Source: Terriglobia bacterium
Lineage (GTDB): Bacteria; Acidobacteriota; Terriglobia; UBA7540
Reading direction: 5' to 3'
Assembly: GCA_030040455.1 (NCBI GenBank)
Contig: JASHTR010000174.1
Location: 1-6,193 of the forward strand
Length of the DNA: 6,193 bases
Part shown: positions 1-5,494 of the stretch, one piece after another
Position numbering within the stretch: position 1 is the first letter of the stretch
Layout: every line of letters starts with the position of its first letter
Program-made: the position numbers and the translations under genes
The notes under the pieces: model-generated
Told to the model about the DNA's origin: nothing
Database searches by the model: none
Seen by the model: only the letters and a program-made list of their open reading frames with translations

Positions 1-706
1 GGCTGTAATGACCGTAATCGGCCATTTGGTGCTTCATCTGCACGGGGATGTCAAGCATGTCAATGGCCATCGGCGCGATCGCAACGACTCGCGGGTCACC
101 CGTCGCGGCCGTGAGCCACGTTGTCCAGCCACGCTTGGAGACTCCGGCAACAACGAAGCTTTTCGCTGGCTGGTTCCATCCCCGGAGGGCAAAAGCCTGG
201 AGCGCGTCCATGGCCTTGACAACGCTTTTGACCATCGGAAAGAGCAGCGGCCAACTCGCATCGCCAGTGTGGAGATACTGAACGAACGTATAAGCAACAA
301 GCGCATCTTCAGCCTTTCCGCCGTAGAGCGGTTGGTTGGGAATTTGGTATAGCACGGCGACGCGCATGGCGGCGCGTTCGGCAATGGTGAAACCCACCTC
401 GGTCCCTTCCCGGCTCGCGTGTCCGCCCGTGACGAAAAGGAGAAGGATGTTTGGGTACTGCAGGTCCTTCGGTTCGTAAACCCACAATTGGTGCTGCCAG
501 CGGATGCCTTGCCAGACCTGCGATGTGAGGCGCAGCTTGTAAATCCTGCCGCGCGGGACGGTGGTGGTTTCGACGTGTTCCCAATGGAAAGCAGGATCCG
601 GCCGATTGACATACTGCTTCAGTTGCGCGGGCGATGGAGAACTGGCAACCCACGTGAGGCCGATGACGACCATCGCAAACCGCGACTTTGAGCGGAAGAA
701 AAACAT
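1..706 (-). CDS. PhoPQ-activated pathogenicity-related (PqaA-family) exported protein, C-terminus cut by window edge
   Basis: The reading frame is open from an ATG at 706 to the left edge, giving 235 residues with no stop. Residues 1-27 look like a Sec signal peptide: basic FFFRSKSRF, a hydrophobic MVVIGLTWVA stretch, then SPSPA before QLKQY. The mature part begins with an 'FHWE' segment and a YPNILLLFVTGG strand. It then has 'VAGVSKRGWTTW' at about 186-197 followed by 'TGDPRVVAIAPMAIDMLD', which is the signature region of the PhoPQ-activated pathogenicity-related family. In this alpha/beta-hydrolase-like family G-x-S-K-R-G is the nucleophile elbow, so Ser190 is the candidate nucleophile; the acid and His would lie in the missing half. 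Family members are usually about 430-500 residues, so roughly half is outside the window. The substrate is unknown; Salmonella PqaA and Dictyostelium AprA are relatives. The start is 8 bases past the TPR gene's stop, with only a weak GAAG as ribosome-binding site, so translation may be coupled. An internal ATG at 673 is an alternative start that still keeps the hydrophobic segment. Confidence 0.88.
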   Translation of the reverse strand, partial: MFFFRSKSRFAMVVIGLTWVASSPSPAQLKQYVNRPDPAFHWEHVETTTVPRGRIYKLRLTSQVWQGIRWQHQLWVYEPKDLQYPNILLLFVTGGHASREGTEVGFTIAERAAMRVAVLYQIPNQPLYGGKAEDALVAYTFVQYLHTGDASWPLLFPMVKSVVKAMDALQAFALRGWNQPAKSFVVAGVSKRGWTTWLTAATGDPRVVAIAPMAIDMLDIPVQMKHQMADYGHYS

Positions 707-714
707 GGGGCGCT

Positions 715-2277
715 TCAATGGGTAACGTCGGGCAGGCTACGCAACAATGGGTTGCGGTCCGGAGTTTGGGCAGATGCCTTGATCCTCTTCACCTTTGCTT
801 CCGCCGCTGCAGCCTGTTGCGGACGGCCATCTCGGGCATATAGGGCCGCAAGCTCCGACCAGGCGTCCGAATAATTCGGATTGAGCGCCACTGCCGCGTT
901 CAAATCGTCGATAGCTTTCGCAGTGATGCCCTGCGCGGCCAGCAGCTTGGCCCGCCAGAAGTATGCCTCCGCGTCTTTGGGATTAAGGACTAGCGCCTGA
1001 TCCAATTCCTTGCGGGCTGCCGTTGCGTTGCCCGCTTCAAAACATGCTATTCCGAGCTCGCGGCGCAAGAGCGCATGCTGGGGGTCCAAAGCAACGGCTT
1101 TTCGAAAGTCAGCCGTGGCGGCTGTAAAATCCTTCTGCTTGCGTTCGATCAATCCGAGCAGGAAATAGGCGGAAGAATAGTTGGAAGAGAGCCGCAAAGC
1201 CTCTTCGGAGGAATCTCGGGCTTCGGAGAGTCGGTTCAAGAAGTAGTTGCTGACTGCGATTCGGTAAGGAATAAAAGGGGATTTTGGATCGATGGTGCGC
1301 GCCTTCGTTAACGTCGAAATGGCATCTGCATAACGGCCCTGAATCTGTTCAAGCCACGCGTAGGCTGAGAGACACCGTGCATTTCGGGGTGAATGTTTGA
1401 CCGCCGAGGCCAGGTCTGTCTCGGCGGCGGCAAAGTTGCCGGTAAGCGCCTGCGCTTCTCCCATCAAAAGCAGCCTCTCGCCGGTGGGTCCAGCTTCGAC
1501 GGGCATTCCTTTCAGCACCGCGAGCGTCTCCACCGGCTCTCCAGCCATCAGGCTGGCTTTCGCCAGCAGGAATCGCACCTCCGCATCGTTTGGCATCAGC
1601 TCGTTGGCATCCTCAAGCAGGTTGCGAGCCGTCTGAAACTGCCGGTATTCGATGCAGATTCCAGCCAGGGTCACCGCCAGGCGGGCGTTATTGGGGATGG
1701 CCTGCACGGCCTTCTCAATGGTGTCGCGGGCTTGTTTGGAGTCGCCGGCCTCGAACTGGGCGCTTGCAAGAGCGGCCCAAATGCGCGGGTCGCGGGGTGA
1801 TCCCTCTTTCGCTTTACTCAGATAAGTTGATGCTTCTCGAGCCCGGCCTGAATCAAGCAGGATCATCCCAAGAGCGTATTGCGCCGGGACGTATTGAGGG
1901 TCGAGGACGAGAGCCCGGCGAAGCTCTTGAATGCCGGCGCTTCCCTGATGGTTGTTGAAGTAAGCGAGCCCCAGATTGTAATGAACAGTGGCAGAGTGAT
2001 TTCCCTGTTGGATTGACTTTTGGAAGTCCGCGATGGCCTGGTTCAGGTTTCCGAGCCCAACCTCTGCCATGGCCAGGTAATAAAAATTCCTGGCCGAGGG
2101 ATCGCGCTGGACTAAACTTGAGAACGCCTGCTCCGCTTTTTGAAAATCGTGCGCTTGAAGGGCGCGCGTTCCAAGCTCAAGGAGATCCTGCGCGGTTTGG
2201 GAGAATCCCACCCCGGCGGTTCCGAACCAGACCAACACTGCGACCACGAGCGTCACGGTTGTCCGGAGCGCTCTCAC
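715..2277 (-). CDS. Exported tetratricopeptide-repeat (TPR) protein, about 14 repeats
   Basis: 520 residues. Residues 1-26 form a signal peptide (MRALRTTVTL, then VVAVLVWFGTAGVGFS), with likely cleavage just before or after Gln27. From about residue 30 to 503 the protein is a continuous run of about 14 TPR units of 34 residues. Each shows the usual small/large residue pattern (for example YNLGLAY, YALGMILLDSGR, FLLGLIERKQKDF, FWRAKLLAAQGI) and ends in 'LDPQ', 'LNPK' or 'LNPN'. A short polar tail (PDRNPLLRSLPDVTH) follows; no catalytic domain is seen. TPR arrays form superhelical protein-binding scaffolds, and the signal peptide places this one in the periplasm or on the outside of the cell. 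The start is GTG, whose last two bases form the TGA stop of the preceding DUF1326 gene (a GTGA overlap), so translational coupling is likely; a GGAAGG lies 10 bases upstream. It sits between the DUF1326 and PqaA-family genes, and its partner may be one of those products, which is inference. Confidence 0.93.
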   Translation of the reverse strand: MRALRTTVTLVVAVLVWFGTAGVGFSQTAQDLLELGTRALQAHDFQKAEQAFSSLVQRDPSARNFYYLAMAEVGLGNLNQAIADFQKSIQQGNHSATVHYNLGLAYFNNHQGSAGIQELRRALVLDPQYVPAQYALGMILLDSGRAREASTYLSKAKEGSPRDPRIWAALASAQFEAGDSKQARDTIEKAVQAIPNNARLAVTLAGICIEYRQFQTARNLLEDANELMPNDAEVRFLLAKASLMAGEPVETLAVLKGMPVEAGPTGERLLLMGEAQALTGNFAAAETDLASAVKHSPRNARCLSAYAWLEQIQGRYADAISTLTKARTIDPKSPFIPYRIAVSNYFLNRLSEARDSSEEALRLSSNYSSAYFLLGLIERKQKDFTAATADFRKAVALDPQHALLRRELGIACFEAGNATAARKELDQALVLNPKDAEAYFWRAKLLAAQGITAKAIDDLNAAVALNPNYSDAWSELAALYARDGRPQQAAAAEAKVKRIKASAQTPDRNPLLRSLPDVTH

Positions 2278-3113
2278 TGGGATCCAGCCTTCCGGAGTTC
2301 CCGTGCCTTCTGCCGGATAAGGTCGAGATTCACAATCTTCAGGTGCTGGGCCTCGATCAATTTCATCTGCTGCGCGTTGAACCAGCCGGAGCCGTCGCCG
2401 AACTGATTCAGCATCGAGTGGCTGCGATATTGAGCGGCGCTCAGGTCTACCGTTCGATAGTTCGCCTGCCGGTGGCTGTAGTCAAAGTTCAGCCCTGCCT
2501 GGGCGTCATGAATGACATAACGAATATTTTCGACGTATTGAATCACGTTGGAAAAGGAGTCCGGCGCCGCGATTTCCGGCATGGGCGGCTGCGGCTGGCC
2601 CCAGTTCCGGTCCACCACCATCTGCAGAATTCCGGGAATGGAAATCTTGAAAAGGTGATTTCCAACCACCTGGGCATCCAGCGGAATGATGCGAACGTAG
2701 GGAAACCCGGCGGAGTGGCTTCGGTTGAAGCTGGCCACGATCTTCATGAATGCTTCCCTTTGGGCCGCGGTGGAGGAACGGTCAAAATACAAGGCCGCAA
2801 GCGGCCGGTATTGGATGGCGCACATCCCGCCGGAATCGATCACCTGCAATCCATCCAGGTTGACGGGGCCGTAATTACCGTGGCGAATTCGCAGGAAAAG
2901 CGTGGCCTCGCAATGACCATAGCTCGGCTGGCTGTTGGTGCGACATGGACAGGGCACCGCGCACGGGCAGCACACAATCCCATCGCCTTTCACGTTCCAG
3001 CCAGCGCCATCGTAGTGGACGCGATTCGAGGGAGGTGACGCAGGCGCTTGGCCGAAAACGAGGGCGGCTGCCAGCAGAAACCCTGCGATTCCTATCTTAG
3101 GGAGTGACCTCAA
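2274..3113 (-). CDS. Exported DUF1326-domain protein with Cys-rich cluster and C-terminal extension
   Basis: 279 residues. A signal peptide covers about 1-22 (MRSLPKIGIAGFLLAAALVFG, cleavage near Gly21 or Ala25). Residues 39-130 match the DUF1326 pattern: W-N-V-K-G, then a dense cysteine cluster (Cys48, 49, 51, 55, 57, 68), 'LFLRIRHGNYGPVNLDGLQV', Cys98, 'ALYFDRSSTAAQREAF'. The function of the family is not established. The clustered cysteines could bind a metal such as copper or do redox work in the periplasm, which is inference. DUF1326 proteins I know of are about 200 residues and often lack a signal peptide, so both the export signal and the last 70-80 residues (DYSHRQANYRTVDLSAAQYR onward, ending in a basic helix) are notable. 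The start is TTG at 3113, chosen because AAAGGAG lies 5 bases upstream and the signal peptide begins there; no ATG fits as well. It is the first gene of the tight cluster with the TPR and PqaA-family genes, and lies 114 bases downstream of the sulfite-oxidase-like gene. Confidence 0.87.
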   Translation of the reverse strand: MRSLPKIGIAGFLLAAALVFGQAPASPPSNRVHYDGAGWNVKGDGIVCCPCAVPCPCRTNSQPSYGHCEATLFLRIRHGNYGPVNLDGLQVIDSGGMCAIQYRPLAALYFDRSSTAAQREAFMKIVASFNRSHSAGFPYVRIIPLDAQVVGNHLFKISIPGILQMVVDRNWGQPQPPMPEIAAPDSFSNVIQYVENIRYVIHDAQAGLNFDYSHRQANYRTVDLSAAQYRSHSMLNQFGDGSGWFNAQQMKLIEAQHLKIVNLDLIRQKARELRKAGSQ

Positions 3114-3118
3114 GAATA

Positions 3119-3125
3119 CTCCTTT
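3119..3125 (-). promoter_or_regulatory. Strong Shine-Dalgarno site for the DUF1326 gene
   Basis: On the minus strand AAAGGAG stands 5 bases before a TTG codon at 3113. This near-consensus site decides the start of the DUF1326 gene in favour of the rare TTG initiator. It is the only strong Shine-Dalgarno match among the gene starts visible in the window, which fits a gene translated from a true leader at the head of an operon. Confidence 0.75.
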
Positions 3126-3172
3126 CTGCGAAAGTGGGAATCCAGAACGCTCAACCCCTGCGAAAGCGGGGG
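3126..3172. repeat. Two copies of a GCGAAAG-type palindromic repeat unit in the DUF1326 leader
   Basis: CTGCGAAAGTGGG (3126-3138) and CTGCGAAAGCGGG (3158-3170) are direct repeats with one mismatch, starting 32 bases apart. The second copy folds on the plus strand into a 7-bp stem (3155-3161 with 3166-3172, one T-G wobble) around a GAAA loop. The first is followed by GAATCCAGAACGC. Together they resemble the dispersed extragenic element with a core like CCCGCGAAAGCGGGAATCCAG that I remember from many bacterial genomes. They lie just upstream of the DUF1326 ribosome-binding site, in the 114-base gap after the sulfite-oxidase-like gene. There is no T-run, so this is not a standard terminator. 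Genome-wide recurrence cannot be tested here. Confidence 0.5.
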
Positions 3173-3227
3173 GTGGCGATAAAAAGTGAGTTGCAATTGT
3201 CTTGTGTGGCTTTGTTGTGCCACGCGC

Positions 3228-4259
3228 TCAAACCACGATGCATCGTATCCGATCCCAAACGTTATAGGCGTATAAATCGACTCGCCGGGGGTCCCGGGCT
3301 GCCGGTTGCATATTGCCTGCAGCGTCCGTTGCTTTGGAAACCAGCTCTACAACTCCGGGTTGGCTCAATTCGAAAGCGGCGCGCCACAAGCTCCAGTCGT
3401 AACGGCTCGAGCCGGAATCAAGCGCTGCCGGTCGCCAATGGTTTCCACCATCCGCGCTTACTCGGACGTCCACAATCTTTCCGGCACCGGACCAAGCCAG
3501 GCCGCTGATCTGGAGCTTGCCCCGATGCAGAACGGCTCCATTGGCAGGACTCGTGATCACGGACTTCACCTGGATGGTCGGCAGCGGTCTGCTTTCGATT
3601 GACCCGGACGATCCTTTCCACAATTCCCGATAGGTGTTTCCGACCGGAGGAAGCGGCATGGAAGCTAGAGTGATCTTCTCGAGCCATTTTACGGAATTCA
3701 TACCGTAGAGACCGGGGAAGACCGCGCGACAAGGCGCGCCATGGTTCACGAGCAGAGGGCGGCCGTTCAAGCGCGTTGCCAGGAGCCCGCCGTCCATTAA
3801 CTGGCTCATGGACACGCTGCGGGCAAAACCATCCCGTCCCAGAAAGTGCGCATAAAGGTCTTTCCGCTTCGGCTTGGCAAGAGATATGACATCGCTCAAC
3901 GACCAGCCCTGCCATAGCCCGTCGCTCACCAGGCTGACGGCTCTCACGGGATCGCCGGCACATTCGAGTACCGCGCCAACCTGACGCTCGGGCAAGTGCC
4001 CCAATTCGTTGAGGCCCAATCGGACCGGCATCTCCACTTCGCCCCCGACCTCAATCGAAAGGGTCCCGCGCGCCTCGGGAGCCTCGTAATGATTGCGGAT
4101 ATAGAAGTCCTCCACGCGGGTGTAGCGCCCTTGTAAAGACGCCAGATCAAACTCCACAATCAGTGGATCGGCGGAGACGAAATGGTTGTCAGCCCAGAGA
4201 TTGCGAGTGGATAAACCCAGCGCCGCAGCCGAAAGCCAGATGAACTCCCTTCTGCGCAT
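3228..4259 (-). CDS. Sulfite-oxidase-family molybdopterin enzyme, Tat-exported
   Basis: 343 residues. The N-terminus MRRREFIWLSAAALGLS has a twin-arginine motif (RRxFI) and a hydrophobic stretch ending near WADN, so export by Tat with the cofactor already bound is expected. Residues 50-200 match the oxidoreductase molybdopterin-binding domain: F-Y-I-R55-N-H (cofactor pocket), 'AVLECAGDP' with Cys100 as the expected molybdenum ligand, 'LLVNHGAPCRAVFPG' (His173, Arg178) and 'SVKWLEKI'. Residues 230-320 match the Mo-cofactor dimerization domain (SPANGAVL, AWSGAGKIVDVRVSADGG, W, ATDAAGNMQP). The family oxidises sulfite or similar small substrates and passes electrons to a cytochrome c. Two active-site positions differ from classical sulfite oxidases: 'CAGNRR' reads CAGDPV, and the 'DYKG' tyrosine appears as LWKG (Trp214). 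The true substrate is therefore uncertain. No cytochrome gene is visible nearby. There is no Shine-Dalgarno site before the ATG; the promoter geometry suggests a leaderless mRNA. Confidence 0.9.
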   Translation of the reverse strand: MRRREFIWLSAAALGLSTRNLWADNHFVSADPLIVEFDLASLQGRYTRVEDFYIRNHYEAPEARGTLSIEVGGEVEMPVRLGLNELGHLPERQVGAVLECAGDPVRAVSLVSDGLWQGWSLSDVISLAKPKRKDLYAHFLGRDGFARSVSMSQLMDGGLLATRLNGRPLLVNHGAPCRAVFPGLYGMNSVKWLEKITLASMPLPPVGNTYRELWKGSSGSIESRPLPTIQVKSVITSPANGAVLHRGKLQISGLAWSGAGKIVDVRVSADGGNHWRPAALDSGSSRYDWSLWRAAFELSQPGVVELVSKATDAAGNMQPAARDPRRVDLYAYNVWDRIRCIVV

Positions 4260-4265
4260 AGCGTT

Positions 4266-4294
4266 ATTATCGGAAGGACATGACCTTGGGTCAA
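4266..4294 (-). promoter_or_regulatory. Sigma70-type promoter of the sulfite-oxidase-like gene, probably leaderless
   Basis: On the minus strand TTGACC (4294-4289) and GATAAT (4271-4266) are separated by exactly 17 bases. Each hexamer matches the TTGACA/TATAAT consensus at five of six positions. Only six bases (4265-4260) lie between the -10 hexamer and the ATG at 4259, so transcription should begin at or within a base or two of the A of the start codon. This agrees with the absence of a ribosome-binding site. Confidence 0.65.
4281..4293. promoter_or_regulatory. Palindrome TGACC-TTG-GGTCA overlapping the -35 box; possible operator
   Basis: A perfect inverted repeat with 5-base arms and a 3-base centre covers most of the -35 hexamer of the minus-strand promoter (4289-4294). 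A dimeric regulator bound here would block RNA polymerase. The arms are short enough to arise by chance, so the call is tentative, and no regulator gene is visible in the window. Confidence 0.3.
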
Positions 4295-4425
4295 CAAGAA
4301 TGAGCGGTTACCGCGCCGATGTCTCTTCGCTGCCGCTCAGAGCCACTTCACAATGAAAATACGGCAGAGGTTTAAGTAATTCCAACCCTCCGCCTGACTT
4401 TTGATGGACCCTCATTTCGGCGCGC

Positions 4426-4486
4426 TTGCTTTTACGCCTCGACTGCCCTAAATTTAATATGGTATTACCGTGTATTAACTTATATA
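4426..4486 (+). promoter_or_regulatory. Promoter region of the coiled-coil gene (two candidates)
   Basis: Candidate one is TTGCTT (4426-4431), 17 bases, then TAAATT (4449-4454), which would start transcription near 4461 and leave a 32-base AT-rich leader without a Shine-Dalgarno site. Candidate two is TATATA (4481-4486), six bases before the ATG at 4493, which would give a leaderless mRNA with the same -10-to-ATG distance as the divergent gene; it lacks a good -35 box. The stretch 4449-4492 is strikingly AT-rich against a GC-rich background. The rest of the 233-base intergenic region (4295-4425) shows nothing else I can name. Confidence 0.5.
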
Positions 4487-4492
4487 TAAACA

Positions 4493-5443
4493 ATGAGATT
4501 TCCGCGTCCCGAAGGAACGATAGCAAACTTGAAGGCTGTAACAGCCCTTGTGATCGTCGGAATCATTTGCACGGGCTGTCTGGGGCTGAAAGCACAGGAG
4601 CCGGCGAAAGCGCCAAAGCAGGAGCCACAAATTGTGCTCTCTCAGCCTTCACTGGCCGAAATTGCGCGAGAACAACAAGCTCGCCAGGCCAAGGAAGAGA
4701 ACGTTCCGCTTTATACCAATGACAATTTGCCCACCCGCTCCGGCGGCTTGGGGATAGCCGGCCCGAGCGCGCCGGAAACTACGGGCAACGAAAGGGCTGG
4801 TTTCGCGGAGGAAGTCTCGCCCGAGACGGTCCAACAAATCGCCTTTCTCCGCGGCAAGTTGAGCCGGCTTCAGCAACATCTTGCGATGCACCAGCGCGAG
4901 CTTTCCGTCCTCCAGCAGCAATTGAACCAGGCTCAGATGCAGTATTATCCCAACCCGTATGAGACGCTAACGCAGGAGTACAGCCGGGCGGACATCAACA
5001 AAGGCACAAGCGCGGTCAACGAGAAGAAGGAGCAGATTGAGGAAGATCAGAAGAATATTGAAGACGTACAACACCAACTGCAGCGGCTGGCGTGGCTAAA
5101 CCCGGCGGCGGCGGCTTCCGCGCAATCCGCAGAAAGCAAGATTTCGCCTGGCCTCAAGCCCGGAACCAAGCCGTACTGGCAGGCACGCTTCCAAGCGGTC
5201 CGCCAGCAGCTTCGAACTGCAATGGAAGAGCAGAAGCTCTCGGAGAACGAGCTCAACCTCCTTAAGCTTCAGCAGCTTCGCACGCTCAACCCTAACCTGC
5301 AAAGCGAGTTGACGGCGCAGATCGTTGCCAAACAGCAGGAGGTGGCAACCGACAAGGAAGCTGTTGGAAAAGCCCACGCCGAGTTGGATCAACTGCAAAA
5401 AGAACTCCAGGGCAGCGGCGCCCCGGCTGAGTGGGCGAAGTGA
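4493..5443 (+). CDS. Exported coiled-coil protein with YTNDNLP motif, function unknown
   Basis: 316 residues; I recognise no enzymatic domain. An N-terminal signal covers about residues 13-34: a hydrophobic core AVTALVIVGIICTGCLG, then LKA before QEPA as a likely signal-peptidase I site. A Cys29 lipoprotein site (CTGC) is possible but fits the lipobox poorly. Residues 53-81 hold 'SLAEIAREQQARQAKEE' followed by 'VPLYTNDNLPT', a motif I recall from many secreted hypothetical proteins of Acidobacteriota. Residues about 110-150, 170-200 and 230-306 are Gln/Glu/Lys/Leu-rich helices with heptad-like spacing, typical of coiled coils, broken by a Pro/Ala/Gly-rich hinge near 203-226. The C-terminus is short and polar. 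It is divergent from the sulfite-oxidase-like gene and convergent with murB, so it is probably a single-gene transcript. ATG was chosen because the signal follows it; no ribosome-binding site precedes it. A structural or envelope-tethering role is only a guess. Confidence 0.85.
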   Translation: MRFPRPEGTIANLKAVTALVIVGIICTGCLGLKAQEPAKAPKQEPQIVLSQPSLAEIAREQQARQAKEENVPLYTNDNLPTRSGGLGIAGPSAPETTGNERAGFAEEVSPETVQQIAFLRGKLSRLQQHLAMHQRELSVLQQQLNQAQMQYYPNPYETLTQEYSRADINKGTSAVNEKKEQIEEDQKNIEDVQHQLQRLAWLNPAAAASAQSAESKISPGLKPGTKPYWQARFQAVRQQLRTAMEEQKLSENELNLLKLQQLRTLNPNLQSELTAQIVAKQQEVATDKEAVGKAHAELDQLQKELQGSGAPAEWAK

Positions 5444-5494
5444 AACCCTCGCTTCTTCGCGTGCTCCATTCGACCGTGCTAAAGAGGTGCAAAT

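Noticed and set aside
34..653. Minus-strand frames at 34-612 and 309-653
   Set aside because: Their Ser/Arg- and His/Arg-rich translations have no family pattern. The third minus-strand frame over the same bases gives a signal peptide and the GVSKRGWTTW region of the PqaA family.
2013..3038. A long 341-codon plus-strand open frame opposite the TPR and DUF1326 genes
   Set aside because: It lies antisense to two genes with clear family signatures, spans their junction, and its translation is rich in Arg, Pro and Gly with no recognisable domain. It is a GC-driven shadow frame.
3206..3223. Hairpin GTGGC-N8-GCCAC just after the molybdoenzyme stop, considered as a terminator
   Set aside because: The stem is only 5 bp with an 8-base loop and is not directly followed by a T-run on the minus strand; the nearest T-tract is about 20 bases further on.
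4308..4526. A 72-codon minus-strand open frame in the divergent intergenic region
   Set aside because: It overlaps both the plus-strand promoter and the start of the coiled-coil gene, and its translation looks like nothing known.
5437..5455. Hairpin GAAGTGA-AACCC-TCGCTTC across the coiled-coil stop codon, considered as a terminator
   Set aside because: It has a 7-bp stem with one wobble but no U-rich tail and overlaps the coding end, so it is too weak to call.
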